Shown here in pieces: positions 17,598 through 27,239 of a stretch of DNA of 64,000 nt (within the stretch, counting starts at the first letter, position 1; every line of letters begins with the position of its first letter). Origin of the DNA: Pseudomonas marginalis (GTDB taxonomy: Bacteria > Pseudomonadota > Gammaproteobacteria > Pseudomonadales > Pseudomonadaceae); contig NZ_LKEG01000014.1 in assembly GCF_001645105.1 (NCBI RefSeq), positions 1-64,000 on the forward strand, given 5' to 3'. The notes under the pieces were generated by a model that saw only the letters and a list, made by a program, of their open reading frames with translations, was not told the origin of the DNA and ran no database searches. Both the position numbers and the translations under genes were made by a program.

Positions 17598-19928
17598 TTG
17601 AGTTTGCGTTTAGTTGCCCGCTGGACCCTGGCCAGCCTTTTGTTGGTGATCGCCTTGCTATGGCTGGCCGACCGCATCTGGCCGTTGCCCCTGCCCCAGG
17701 ACGATCTGGCGCGGGTGGTGCTGGCTGAGGATGGCACGCCGTTGTGGCGGTTTGCCGATGCCAATGGGGTGTGGCGTTATCCGGTGCAGACGCGCGAGGT
17801 GTCGCCGTATTACCTGGAGGCGTTGCTGACCTATGAAGACCGTTGGTTTTACCAGCACCCCGGCGTAAACCCACTGGCGCTGGTACGGGCGACGTGGCAG
17901 AACCTCACCGGCACGCGGGTGGTGTCGGGCGGCAGCACCTTGTCGATGCAGGTGGCGCGGTTGTTGGATCCGCATTCGCGCACGTTCCATGGCAAGTTGC
18001 GCCAGTTGTGGCGCACGGCGCAGTTGGAATGGCACCTCTCCAAGGCAGAAATCCTTAACCTCTACCTGAACCGCGCACCGTTTGGCGGTACGTTGCAAGG
18101 CGTGGCGGCTGCCAGTTGGGCGTATCTGGGTAAATCGCCTTCACAGCTGACCCATGCCGAAGCCGCCTTGCTCGCCGTGCTGCCCCAGGCGCCCAGCCGT
18201 TTGCGTCCGGACCGTCACCCGCAACGCGCCCAGGAGGCCCGTGACAAAGTGTTGCGTCGACTCGCCGAGTTCCAGGTGTGGCCGCAAGCTGCCGTCGACG
18301 AAGCCCTGGAAGAACCGCTGCTGCTTGCCCCGCGCCTGGAACCGAGCTTGGCGCCGTTGCTCGCTCGCCGCCTGAACCGCCCCGACAGCCCGCCGCTGAT
18401 TCGCACCACCCTGGACGCCACCCTGCAACGCCGCCTTGAAGACCTGCTGCTGGGCTGGCGCGCGCGTTTGCCGGAGCACACCTCTGCCGCCATTCTGGTG
18501 GTGGAGGAAGAAACCATGGCCGTGCGTGCCTACCTCGGCTCGGTGGACATCAATGATGCCAAGCGCTTTGGCCATGTAGACATGATCAGCGCCCTGCGTT
18601 CGCCGGGCTCCACCTTGAAACCTTTCCTCTATGGCATGGCCCTGGACGATGGGCTGATTCACTCCGAATCCCTGTTGCAGGACGTACCCAGGCGTTATGG
18701 CGATTACCGGCCGGGCAACTTCTCGATGGGTTTTACCGGTGCGGTGCCGGCGAGCACGGCGCTGTCCAGTTCGCTCAACCTGCCGGCGGTGCAGTTGTTG
18801 GAAGCCTATGGGCCGAAGCGGTTTGCCGCCGAGATGCGCATCGGCGGCGTGCCTCTGGCATTGCCCGCATTGGCCGAGCCGAACCTGGCGCTGATCCTGG
18901 GCGGCGCAGGCAGTCGCCTCGAAGATCTGGTGAGCGGCTACAGCGCCTTCGCCCGGGACGGCAGGAGCGCCAATATTCGATTACAGCCGGACGATACGCT
19001 TAGGGAGCGACCGTTACTGTCGCCAGGGGCCGCCTGGATTGTGCGGCGCATCCTCAGTGGCCAGGCGCGGCCGGACCGCGACCCACGTGCCGAGTTGGTG
19101 CAGCGTCCCGTGCTGGCCTGGAAAACCGGCACCAGCTATGGCTTTCGCGATGCCTGGGCGATTGGCGTCGGCCCGCGCTATTTGATCGGTGTGTGGATCG
19201 GCCGGCCGGACGGCACACCGGTGCCCGGCCAGTTCGGCCTGGCCTCCGCAGCGCCGTTGATGTTGCAGGTGCACGATGTGCTGACCAACCGCGACAGCCA
19301 GCGGGGCATCAGCGCGCCCGTCAAGCCGGTGCCGGCGAATGTCGGCGTGGCGGCGATCTGTTGGCCGTTGGGCCAGCCCATGAGCCGCAGCGACCCCAAT
19401 TGCCGTCGCCAGCGCTTCGCCTGGACGCTGGACCACACCACGCCGCCGACCTTGCAGGCGCTGGACCAACCGTTGAGCGTGGGCTTGATGGAAAGTGTGT
19501 GGGTGAATGCCAAGGGCTTGCGGGTCGACGCCCATTGCCCTGGCGCCGAGCCCAAGACCATCGCCCTGTGGCCGGCGCCTCTGGAGCCCTGGCTGCCCAG
19601 GGCCGAGCGCCGCGAAGCGCGCATCCCCGCGGCTGACCCCGATTGCCCGCCACCGGCGCTGGCCGCGTCGTCACCGCTGTCGATTGTCGGTATCCGCGAA
19701 GGTGACCAACTGCGCCTGCCTGCCGCCAGTCAACAAGCCCTGCGCCTGAAAATCTCCGCCCTGGGCGGCAGCGGGCGGCGCTGGTGGTTCCTCAACGGCG
19801 CGCCCCTGGGCGACAGCGCTAACCAGGACTTCATCAACGCCAGTTTCGAGCACTTGGGCCGCTATCAACTCAGCGTCCTCGACGAAGCCGGGCAGACCGC
19901 GCGCATCGAGTTCAGCGTCGTTGATTAG
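17598..19928 (+). CDS. pbpC: Penicillin-binding protein 1C
   Basis: A bifunctional class A-like peptidoglycan synthase of 776 residues. An N-terminal membrane anchor (ASLLLVIALLWLADRI) precedes a GT51 glycosyltransferase domain with catalytic Glu80 in YEDRWFYQHPG and the SGGSTLSMQ motif. The transpeptidase domain shows Ser338-x-x-Lys341 (STLK), a SSLN SxN motif and Lys509 in KTGTS. A C-terminal BiPBP_C-type beta domain closes the protein. The start is TTG at 17598, with AGAGG about nine bases upstream; no ATG fits. It pairs with the alpha-2-macroglobulin gene, interrupted only by the antisense small membrane gene. Confidence 0.95.
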   Translation: MSLRLVARWTLASLLLVIALLWLADRIWPLPLPQDDLARVVLAEDGTPLWRFADANGVWRYPVQTREVSPYYLEALLTYEDRWFYQHPGVNPLALVRATWQNLTGTRVVSGGSTLSMQVARLLDPHSRTFHGKLRQLWRTAQLEWHLSKAEILNLYLNRAPFGGTLQGVAAASWAYLGKSPSQLTHAEAALLAVLPQAPSRLRPDRHPQRAQEARDKVLRRLAEFQVWPQAAVDEALEEPLLLAPRLEPSLAPLLARRLNRPDSPPLIRTTLDATLQRRLEDLLLGWRARLPEHTSAAILVVEEETMAVRAYLGSVDINDAKRFGHVDMISALRSPGSTLKPFLYGMALDDGLIHSESLLQDVPRRYGDYRPGNFSMGFTGAVPASTALSSSLNLPAVQLLEAYGPKRFAAEMRIGGVPLALPALAEPNLALILGGAGSRLEDLVSGYSAFARDGRSANIRLQPDDTLRERPLLSPGAAWIVRRILSGQARPDRDPRAELVQRPVLAWKTGTSYGFRDAWAIGVGPRYLIGVWIGRPDGTPVPGQFGLASAAPLMLQVHDVLTNRDSQRGISAPVKPVPANVGVAAICWPLGQPMSRSDPNCRRQRFAWTLDHTTPPTLQALDQPLSVGLMESVWVNAKGLRVDAHCPGAEPKTIALWPAPLEPWLPRAERREARIPAADPDCPPPALAASSPLSIVGIREGDQLRLPAASQQALRLKISALGGSGRRWWFLNGAPLGDSANQDFINASFEHLGRYQLSVLDEAGQTARIEFSVVD

Positions 19929-19930
19929 AT

Positions 19931-20010
19931 CGCCATCGGGGGCAAGCCCCCTCCCACCCTTGGATGTGTTCACCTGCCAAAGGTGGGAGGGGGCTTGCCC
20001 CCGATAGCGA
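19931..20010. repeat. REPIN
   Basis: Two inverted REP copies separated by a short spacer, between the pbpC stop and the MazG-like gene. Here the pair faces outward with the CCATCGGGGGCAAGCC arm first, the reverse of the other doublets, so it may be two adjacent REPs rather than one canonical REPIN. Confidence 0.85.
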
Positions 20011-20074
20011 TCTGAAGGTTCACTTGCCTTCAAGGCCATTCCCCCCGAAGCTATCCACCTTCAGGAGCCCCCGC

Positions 20075-20380
20075 ATGAACCTCGAACACCTCACCGAACG
20101 CCTGCACCGCATCCGCGATAACAACGACTGGAAGCCATTCCACAGCCCGAAAAACCTGGCCATGGCCGCCAGCGTCGAAATGGCCGAGTTGGTGGAAATC
20201 TTCCAATGGCTGACCGAAGACCAATCGCGCCAGCTCTCTGCCGATAAGCTCGCCCATGCCGGGCAGGAAGTCGGCGATATCGTGCTGTACCTGCTGTTGC
20301 TGTGCAGCGAGTTGGGCCTGGACATGAACGAGGTGGTGCGCGCCAAACTGGCCGACAGCGAACGGCGGTTTGCACAATGA
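20075..20380 (+). CDS. MazG-like nucleotide pyrophosphohydrolase
   Basis: A 101-residue all-alpha NTP pyrophosphatase of the MazG/RS21-C6 type, likely a house-cleaning enzyme acting on dCTP-like or modified nucleotides. Metal ligands appear as EMAELVEIFQW (ExxE) and EVGDIVLYLLL (ExxD). The ATG at 20075 has an AGGAG site eight bases upstream; an upstream extension starting at 19964 overlaps a REP and is not credible. Its stop overlaps the cmoM start (ATGA), indicating coupling. Confidence 0.9.
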   Translation: MNLEHLTERLHRIRDNNDWKPFHSPKNLAMAASVEMAELVEIFQWLTEDQSRQLSADKLAHAGQEVGDIVLYLLLLCSELGLDMNEVVRAKLADSERRFAQ

Positions 20381-21126
20381 GTGACCGCCATTTCGACCAG
20401 TTGGCCACGCGTTTCGCTGAGAAAATCTACGGCGGTGCCAAAGGGGCGATTCGCCTGGCAGTGCTCCAGGCCGACGTGACCGAAGCCCTGCCCAAGCGCC
20501 CCTTGCGTGTACTGGATATCGGCGCGGGGCTGGGCCATATGTCGCTGTGGCTGGCCGAGCAAGGCCACGCGGTCACCCTGGCCGAACCTGCCGAGCCGAT
20601 GCTCGAAGGCGCCCGCCAACGTTTCGCCGACGCCGGGCAGACCGCAACTTTTATCCATGCGCCATGGCAAGCGCTGCTGGGCCAGCTCACCGAACCCTAC
20701 GACGTGGTGCTGTGCCACGCCGTGCTGGAATGGTTGGCCGAACCCCATGCGATCCTGCCGGTGCTGCACCAACTCACGGTCCCCGGCGGCTGGCTGTCGT
20801 TGGCGTTCTACAACCGCGATGCGCTGATTTATCGCAACCTGCTCAAAGGCCACTTCCGCAAAATGCGCAAGAACGACATGGCCGGCGAAAAGCAGAGCCT
20901 CACGCCGCAACAACCACTCGACCCGCGTGAGTTGGCGGCGCAACTCGTAGACCTTTGGCAGGTCGAAAGCCAAAGTGGTGTGCGGGTATTTCATGACTAT
21001 ATGCCGGTGGAATTCCAGGCCCGCGCGGATTTGCAGGACCTTCTGGAGATGGAACTCGCTCACCGTCGTCACCCAAGCTTTGCCGGACTTGGGCGTTATT
21101 TGCACTGGATCTGCCGTCCGGTTTAA
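20377..21126 (+). CDS. cmoM: tRNA 5-carboxymethoxyuridine methyltransferase
   Basis: A 249-residue SAM-dependent methyltransferase of the CmoM (formerly SmtA) family, which converts cmo5U34 to mcmo5U34 in tRNA wobble positions. Motif I is VLDIGAGLGH, followed by VTLAEPAEPML with the acidic ribose-binding residue. PYDVVLCHAVLEWL and LSLAFYNRDALIYRNLLKG are strong family signatures. The start ATG at 20377 overlaps the MazG-like stop. An in-frame extension to 20302 lies inside the upstream gene and is rejected. Confidence 0.93.
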   Translation: MSDRHFDQLATRFAEKIYGGAKGAIRLAVLQADVTEALPKRPLRVLDIGAGLGHMSLWLAEQGHAVTLAEPAEPMLEGARQRFADAGQTATFIHAPWQALLGQLTEPYDVVLCHAVLEWLAEPHAILPVLHQLTVPGGWLSLAFYNRDALIYRNLLKGHFRKMRKNDMAGEKQSLTPQQPLDPRELAAQLVDLWQVESQSGVRVFHDYMPVEFQARADLQDLLEMELAHRRHPSFAGLGRYLHWICRPV

Positions 21127-21150
21127 GCGGCCCAGTCTGCGGAGGTCGAA

Positions 21151-21753
21151 ATGCGTCGTCTCTGTTTGATCCTGTTGTCCCTGGGGTTGGGCGCCTGTTC
21201 AAGCCCCAACCCTTATGTCGCCACCTCGGCGCCGATCCCGCCGGCGCCGCCCCAGGCCGCCAACACCTTTGATGCCAGCGCCTACCCGGCGCCGGTGCGC
21301 GACTACGGCGCTTACCGCAATTGGGCCTGGCGCAACGGCCAACTGCCGGCAGGCACGGCCTGGGCGGATTCGGCACAGATTGCCGAGGCGGTCAGCGGTG
21401 CCCTCGACCAACGCGGCCTGCGGCCCCTGCATGACAACCGCCCTGCGGACCTGCTGGTGAGCGCCGACGTGCGCCTGGAGAAGCGCCTCAAGCAGGTCCA
21501 GGACGACTACGGCTATGGTTACGGCGGCTATAACCGCTATGGCAATGGCTACGGCATGTACAACTCGGTGCCGATCGTGCGCACCTATGAGGTCCAGGTC
21601 GTGGTGGTTCGCGTCAACCTGTTCGATGCCCGCTCCGGGCAGCCGGTGTGGAGTGCCAGCGCCGAAACCGGCAGCCAGGGCAGCCTCAGCGAGCGGAGCG
21701 ATGCCTTGCGCCAGGCGGTGCAAAAGGCGATGACGGCGTACCCTCCCAGTTAA
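21151..21753 (+). CDS. DUF4136 lipoprotein (first of tandem pair)
   Basis: A 200-residue envelope lipoprotein of unknown function. Lipobox LGLGAC puts the lipidated Cys at residue 16, with Ser at +2. The DUF4136 core shows [18 protein letters not shown] and a Gly/Tyr-rich loop ([16 protein letters not shown]) that is probably surface exposed. It is homologous to the next gene, sharing the FDAS..AYR.WAW and QRGLRP blocks, so a tandem duplication is likely. It sits 24 bases after cmoM. Confidence 0.87.
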   Translation: MRRLCLILLSLGLGACSSPNPYVATSAPIPPAPPQAANTFDASAYPAPVRDYGAYRNWAWRNGQLPAGTAWADSAQIAEAVSGALDQRGLRPLHDNRPADLLVSADVRLEKRLKQVQDDYGYGYGGYNRYGNGYGMYNSVPIVRTYEVQVVVVRVNLFDARSGQPVWSASAETGSQGSLSERSDALRQAVQKAMTAYPPS

Positions 21754-21798
21754 CCGCTATTCTCATCTCAAGCGCGGGTCGCTCTTTGGAGAACAACC

Positions 21799-22356
21799 AT
21801 GTTTCGTCGTATCGCTACGCTAGCTGTCGTCCTGTTGCTGGGCGGTTGCCAGACCAGCCAGGTCAACCACGACTTTGATGCCAGTCGAGACTTCGGCGCC
21901 TACCGCAGTTGGGCCTGGAAAGACCCGGCCCTGCAATACCGCCCCGATGATCCGCGCATCAAGAGTGACCTCACCGAACAACGCATCCGCCAAGCCGTGG
22001 GTGAACAGCTTGATCAGCGCGGCCTGCGCCCAGCCGCGCCGGGCAGCAAGGCTGACCTCAATGTGCAGGCCTACCTGATCGTCGAAGATCGCCAGCAACA
22101 AGTCACCACCAACTACGGCGGCGCCTGGGGCGGCCCATGGAATGGCTACTGGGGCGCGCCGATGTACAACGAAACGCGCAACATCACTTACAAAGTGGCG
22201 ACCGTCCAGATCGACCTGCTCGACGGCAAGGACGGCAAACTGGTCTGGCGCGGCAGCGACGAACAAATGATGGCCAGCTCGCCCAACCCCCAGGATCGCG
22301 ACAAAGCCATCCGCACCACCGTGACCCGCATCCTCTCCAGCTACCCACCCCACTAA
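21799..22356 (+). CDS. DUF4136 lipoprotein (second of tandem pair)
   Basis: A 185-residue paralogue of the preceding gene. The lipobox is LLGGC (Cys17, Gln at +2). It keeps [27 protein letters not shown], an ADLNVQAYL strand and a WRGSDEQM strand. The Gly/Tyr loop is replaced by GGAWGGPWNGYWG. A GGAGAAC site precedes the ATG. Function unknown; probably outer-membrane, periplasm-facing. Confidence 0.87.
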   Translation: MFRRIATLAVVLLLGGCQTSQVNHDFDASRDFGAYRSWAWKDPALQYRPDDPRIKSDLTEQRIRQAVGEQLDQRGLRPAAPGSKADLNVQAYLIVEDRQQQVTTNYGGAWGGPWNGYWGAPMYNETRNITYKVATVQIDLLDGKDGKLVWRGSDEQMMASSPNPQDRDKAIRTTVTRILSSYPPH

Positions 22357-22374
22357 AAAACCACACAAACCCAT

Positions 22375-22462
22375 TGTGGGAGGGGGCTTGCTCCCGATAG
22401 CGGAGTGTCAGCCAGCTCAGCTGTTACTGATACACCGCTATCGGGAGCAAGCCCCCTCCCAC
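22375..22462. repeat. REPIN
   Basis: An inverted REP pair (GGGCTTGCTCCCGAT arms) with a spacer that holds its own small inverted repeat (CAGCTCAGCTG). It separates the DUF4136 pair from the Tad region. Confidence 0.9.
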
Positions 22463-22569
22463 ATGGGTTCTCTGCCAGCCTTCAACCCTGTTAGTCGTTC
22501 CTCTGGCGACTGGCCAGCCTTTGTCTACACTCCAAGCAACTACGGAGAGTAAGCGCTAAGGAGTGCCTG

Positions 22570-24516
22570 ATGTCTCCCCGACTTCGTTCCAGGCAGCGCG
22601 GTGCGATTGGCTTGATGGCAGCGGGCACCCTGGCGGTGGCGCTGGTCTTCATGCTACTGGTGGTGGACAGCGGCCGCCTGTACATGGAAAAGCGTAAGTT
22701 GCAGTCCATCGCCGACACGTCGGCCCTGGAAGCCGCCGGTCGTGGCGGCCTGTGCAGCCCCACCACCACCGCGAACGACTACGCCAAGGAAAACGCCACG
22801 CGCAATGGCTTCACCGTGGTCGCCGGCGACAACAGTCGTGGCCTGGTCGTGACCTGCGGCCTATTAACGACCAATGCCAACAGCGTGCGTGTGTTTACCC
22901 CTGACGCGACCAAAAACGATGCCGTACGCGTGGTTGCCACGCGCAGCGTGATGACCAGCATTGCCACGGGTATCTGGAGCATGTTCAGCGGCGCCCCGGT
23001 TTCCAGCCAGATGATGCTGAGTGCGACCGCCGTGGCCGCGTATGCGCCGCCAGTGGCGCAGCTGACGATTCGCAGCACATTGGGCACGATTGACTCCAGC
23101 AAGTCAGCCATTTTGAACGTGGTGATCGGTCGCTTGCTGGGGGGCACGCTTACGCTCGATGCGACCAGTTGGAAGGGGTTGGCGGATACCAGCGTAAACC
23201 TGCTCGGCTATCTGGACCAGTTGGCGCTCAAATTGAACGTAAAGGCGGGTGACTACGAAGCTTTACTGGCGACCGCTGTTTCAGCTAACGACTTGATCGA
23301 TGCCGTGGTGAAGGTGATGCAAAAAAACGGTTCTGCGGTAGCGGCCGTGATCAACGATACGATCAAGATCCAGGCGATTGCGCCCAATACCAAGTTGCTG
23401 ACCGTCGGCGATTTGTTGAAGGTGACGACAGGCACGCCGGCGGCTGCCTTGAATACCAATATCCAGTTGTTCCAGTTGCTACAGACGGCGGCGCAGCTTT
23501 CCAGCAGCAAGAATGCGGTGAACGCGGCGGCCCAGTTGAATATCCCTTTGGTGGGCAGTGTTTCCATCCAGACCAAAGTCATCGAACCACCCCAGATGTC
23601 GGCGGTTGGTAATCCCGCGAAGGCCAAGGCGGGGTTGTCGAAGAACCCGCCGACGGATCAAATTTATGTACGGACCGCGCAGGTCAGGACCTTAATTTCC
23701 ATCGAATTGCCCGTATTGAAGACGGTTTCTGCACTGGCTTCGGCAGTCACAAGCCTGGCAACGCCCATTGCCGGTGTGGTCAACAACCTGCTGCATTTGA
23801 ATCTTGCCGGCGTGGTGAGCTCGGTACTGTGTGCGGTCGCATGTGACTCCACCGATGTCGAGATCGCCAGCAAGCTCGATATTCTGATTGAAGCGGGTGG
23901 CGCGGAAAGCCACGTCACTGATTTCAGTTGTGTTAGTAGCGCAACGAAATCATTGACCGTACAAGCCAGTACCACGCTTGCCACGCTGACGGTCGGCAGT
24001 ATTGATGCGGCTGCTGCCTTTGCTTCGACGGCACCCGTTGCCGTCCAGCCCATACGCCTGATCGATATCGGCTCCAGGCATTGCCTGCTGGTGGTCCTTT
24101 GTGGCGCACGAACTGCCAACGTAGGGGGCGGGCTTATGTTGAAAGCCCAATCCACTATCGGTTCTCAAACGGGCAACCTGTTCTATTTACCGGTCGCAGA
24201 GATGAATCTGGCACCGACCTATCAGACGCTGCTGCCGACGGGCGATATCGTTGCGAGCCTCAGCGGGACCTTGGCCGGTCTCCAAGTGACCTATGCACCG
24301 CCCAGCGGATCTGTTTCAAGCGGCGCGCTTGCCGGGGTCGCAGGCCTTTTGACGACGATCACGACGACATTGGTCGGGGCAATCCAGAACCTTCTCGCGC
24401 CGATTCTGGACCCCATCGTCAACACCTTGCTCAAAGCCCTGGGCATCAGCCTCGGCAACGCCGAAGTCGGCGCCAACCTCAGCTGCCATATGGGCCGCGC
24501 CTACCTGGTGATCTGA
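22570..24516 (+). CDS. tadG: TadG-type pilus assembly protein
   Basis: A 648-residue minor component of the Tad/Flp apparatus. The N-terminus has the TadE/G-style RQRGAIGLMAAG segment leading into one membrane helix (TLAVALVFMLLVVDSGRLY) and the typical KRKLQSIADTSALEAAG block. A long, Val/Ala/Thr-rich secreted region follows with low similarity to anything I recognise. The start has an AAGGAG site. In P. aeruginosa tadG lies in the rcp/tad gene run; here it is on the opposite side of pprA and convergent with it, overlapping by 16 bases. TadG is the best call, based on N-terminus and context. Confidence 0.85.
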   Translation: MSPRLRSRQRGAIGLMAAGTLAVALVFMLLVVDSGRLYMEKRKLQSIADTSALEAAGRGGLCSPTTTANDYAKENATRNGFTVVAGDNSRGLVVTCGLLTTNANSVRVFTPDATKNDAVRVVATRSVMTSIATGIWSMFSGAPVSSQMMLSATAVAAYAPPVAQLTIRSTLGTIDSSKSAILNVVIGRLLGGTLTLDATSWKGLADTSVNLLGYLDQLALKLNVKAGDYEALLATAVSANDLIDAVVKVMQKNGSAVAAVINDTIKIQAIAPNTKLLTVGDLLKVTTGTPAAALNTNIQLFQLLQTAAQLSSSKNAVNAAAQLNIPLVGSVSIQTKVIEPPQMSAVGNPAKAKAGLSKNPPTDQIYVRTAQVRTLISIELPVLKTVSALASAVTSLATPIAGVVNNLLHLNLAGVVSSVLCAVACDSTDVEIASKLDILIEAGGAESHVTDFSCVSSATKSLTVQASTTLATLTVGSIDAAAAFASTAPVAVQPIRLIDIGSRHCLLVVLCGARTANVGGGLMLKAQSTIGSQTGNLFYLPVAEMNLAPTYQTLLPTGDIVASLSGTLAGLQVTYAPPSGSVSSGALAGVAGLLTTITTTLVGAIQNLLAPILDPIVNTLLKALGISLGNAEVGANLSCHMGRAYLVI

Positions 24517-27239
24517 TCCACCGGCAGCTCCACACAAAACCGTGCCCCTGCCGGCCCATTGACGACGCTCAAGCGTCCGCCCATGTTCTCCACAATCCCG
24601 TAACTCACCGACAACCCCAACCCCGTGCCCACGCCGATCGGTTTGGTGGTAAAGAACGGCTCGAAAATCCGCTCGATCAACCGGGGATCGATCCCGCCGC
24701 CGTTGTCTTCCACCCAGAGCCGCACATGGCGGCTGTCATGTTCGCAATGCAGTGCGATCCACGGGCGGAACGCCGGGTCCTTTTCGTGTTTGCTCAACAA
24801 CGCGTCACGGGCATTGACCATCAGGTTGATCAGCACCTGCTCAAGCTGGTCGACATGACCTTTGACCTGCACCGTAAAGTCCGCCGGGGTGACGCGCACG
24901 TCCACACCTTTACCGCGCAGCCCTTCGCCCAGCAGCGACAGCGTGCCTTCCACCGCCTGTGACGGGTCGAAGGGCTGTTGTTCGATTTCCGAGCGGCGGC
25001 CAAACACGCGCATATGGTCCACCACCCGCGCCGCCCGCTGTACCTGGGCGTCGATACGCTGCAGTTTTTCGGTGAGGTAGTCGACCTGCGCATCACCGCT
25101 GGCCAGGCGTTTGAGCACATTGACGATGGCCATGCGCATCACGTTGAGCGGCTGGTTGATTTCATGGGCGAGGCCCGTGGCCATTTCGCCCAAGGTGGCC
25201 ATCTTCGCGCTCTGGGTCAGTTGCTGCTGGGAGCGGCGCACTTCGGTGTTGTCGCGGCCCACCGCTTGCACTTCCACCAGCACGCCTTGTTCGTCAAATA
25301 CGCCACGGTCCGACCACACCCACCAGGCATGTTCGCGGCCGGGCAATTCCAGGCTGATCTCGGCGGTGCTGACCGGGAATTCCGGGGTCAACTGGCTGAT
25401 GCGCTGCACAAAGTGCTGGCGTTGTTCATCCGACAGCCAATGGCCCAGGTTCAACCCCGGCAGTTGTGCAGGCAGGCACTCCAGGTAGTTGGCCAGCGGC
25501 GTGTTGCCGAAGGTCAGGGTCAGGTCCGGGCGATAGCGGCAGATCATTGCCGGCGAGTCTTCAACCAGGATGCGGTAGCGCTCTTCGCTCTGCTTGATCT
25601 GCTCGGCGGCCAGGGTCGCCTCGGTGACATCCAGCCACAGGCCGACGGCTTCCAACGGCAACCCGAGGTCGTCGCGCAGTAATTTGGCTTCATCCAGCAG
25701 CCAATGGTAGTGGCCCTGTTTGTCGCGCAGGCGGTAGCGGCTGCGCACGGCGCCTTCGCGCAGGAGTCGGCGGGTACGTTCAAAGTAAAGGTCGCGGTCT
25801 TCGGGGTGGATCAATGACGCCAGGCTGTCGTGGTTGCAGTCGTCCAGCGTCCAGCCCAACAGCGGCAGCAGGCTGTCACTGAAAAACGCCGGGTGCAGGG
25901 CGCCGCTGACATAACGCTGCACATAGATCACCGCCGGTGAACTGGCGATGAGGTTATCCAGGCGCGCATGGGCGGCCGCGGCTTGCAGTTGCTGGTTCTT
26001 GATGTCGCTGATGTCGAGCATGAAACCGACCCAGCGTCGTTGATCGCCCATCCCCAGCACGTGGCCCTGCAGGCGGTACCAGAGGGGGTTGTGCTCGGCG
26101 TCGGTGCGTTGCAGGCGCACGCTGGTCAGCAGCGGTTTGTCGAGGGTTTGCAGGTCGTGCAGGCGGCTGGTGAGTGCCTGGCGATCGGCGGGGTGTATCT
26201 GTTCCAGCCATACACCCAGCGCCTGGCGAGTCGGGCCGTCCTCCAGGCTGAGGCTGTGCTGTAACTGCGGGGCCAGCTGGATTTCCTGGGTGGCGGGCAG
26301 CAGTTCCCACCAGCCGGTGCCGAGCAGGCCTTGCAGGGCATCCATGCGGTCGAGCTGTTGGTGATCGCGTTGCTCGCGCAAGCGGCTCAGCAGCGGGGCG
26401 GCGAGGGCGGCAGTCAGGTTCAGCCATTCCCGGTCGCGGGTGTGTTGCTGGCCATTGTAGAGGCCGCAGAGCAACCAGGCGGCGACGCCCTGACTATCGC
26501 GATAGGGCACCAGGAACCCGTCGGCGTTGCCGAAAATACCGTTCAGGCTTGGGTGTTCGCGGCGCGCCTGGGCCAGGCTCAATGGCGCGCTGCCATTGGC
26601 GCTGTCCAGCAGTGTGCCCAGGTGCTGGCCGGTCTGCCACAAGGCGGGCGCGTCGTGGGCGGTGTAGTGGCTGTAGATACGCCAGCCTTGGTCTTCTGCA
26701 TCGAACAACGCCAGGGCCACACAGGGGATCTGCCAGTGCTGGGCCAGGTTGCGCAGGTGCTCGTTGAACACCTCGGGCAAGCGACTCAGGCTGCACAGCT
26801 GCAGTTGCTCGCTCATCCGGCTGATGAGTTGATGGTTCTGCTCGCGGTGCTGGGCCAATTGCCGGTCGGCGAGCAAGTCTCCCACGTCGAGCAGGCGCAG
26901 GCTCCAGCCATCACCTTCGGGTTCGACCCAGCCACGGGTGTGCAGCAACTGGCCGGTTGTGCTCTGGAAGTCCAGGTCCAGGCTCTGGTGTTGCCAGTCT
27001 GCGGGGCGGCCTTCGACACTCAAGGCGCTGCCGGCACACAGCAGTTCACGCAGCAGCGGCGGGGTCCCACCCATCCCGTGCGTCGCGAGCTGTGGGCGCA
27101 GGGTACCGCTGATACTCAGCACGTGGCCTTGAGGGTCCAGTTGCAGGTGCAGCCCTGGCACGGACACGCCGGGTGTGTCGAGGGGCGGGGCGCCGGTGCG
27201 GCCGAGCAGGCGCCCGAACAGGTTATCCCCCGAGGTCAA
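24501..27239 (-). CDS. pprA: PAS-domain sensor histidine kinase, PprA-like
   Basis: The sensor of the PprA/PprB pair, which in P. aeruginosa controls Tad pili and other surface factors. Of its 912 residues the first 660 hold GAF/PAS-like sensory modules with no clear membrane segment. The kinase core starts with the H-box GLAHEINQPLN (phosphoacceptor His692), then MVNARDALL (N-box), DNGGGID and GTGLGLSVSYGI (G-boxes). The start is TTG at 27239, sharing bases with the tadF stop (TTGA), so translation is probably coupled to tadF. PprB is encoded on the other strand past fppA. Confidence 0.9.
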   Translation of the reverse strand: MTSGDNLFGRLLGRTGAPPLDTPGVSVPGLHLQLDPQGHVLSISGTLRPQLATHGMGGTPPLLRELLCAGSALSVEGRPADWQHQSLDLDFQSTTGQLLHTRGWVEPEGDGWSLRLLDVGDLLADRQLAQHREQNHQLISRMSEQLQLCSLSRLPEVFNEHLRNLAQHWQIPCVALALFDAEDQGWRIYSHYTAHDAPALWQTGQHLGTLLDSANGSAPLSLAQARREHPSLNGIFGNADGFLVPYRDSQGVAAWLLCGLYNGQQHTRDREWLNLTAALAAPLLSRLREQRDHQQLDRMDALQGLLGTGWWELLPATQEIQLAPQLQHSLSLEDGPTRQALGVWLEQIHPADRQALTSRLHDLQTLDKPLLTSVRLQRTDAEHNPLWYRLQGHVLGMGDQRRWVGFMLDISDIKNQQLQAAAAHARLDNLIASSPAVIYVQRYVSGALHPAFFSDSLLPLLGWTLDDCNHDSLASLIHPEDRDLYFERTRRLLREGAVRSRYRLRDKQGHYHWLLDEAKLLRDDLGLPLEAVGLWLDVTEATLAAEQIKQSEERYRILVEDSPAMICRYRPDLTLTFGNTPLANYLECLPAQLPGLNLGHWLSDEQRQHFVQRISQLTPEFPVSTAEISLELPGREHAWWVWSDRGVFDEQGVLVEVQAVGRDNTEVRRSQQQLTQSAKMATLGEMATGLAHEINQPLNVMRMAIVNVLKRLASGDAQVDYLTEKLQRIDAQVQRAARVVDHMRVFGRRSEIEQQPFDPSQAVEGTLSLLGEGLRGKGVDVRVTPADFTVQVKGHVDQLEQVLINLMVNARDALLSKHEKDPAFRPWIALHCEHDSRHVRLWVEDNGGGIDPRLIERIFEPFFTTKPIGVGTGLGLSVSYGIVENMGGRLSVVNGPAGARFCVELPVDQITR

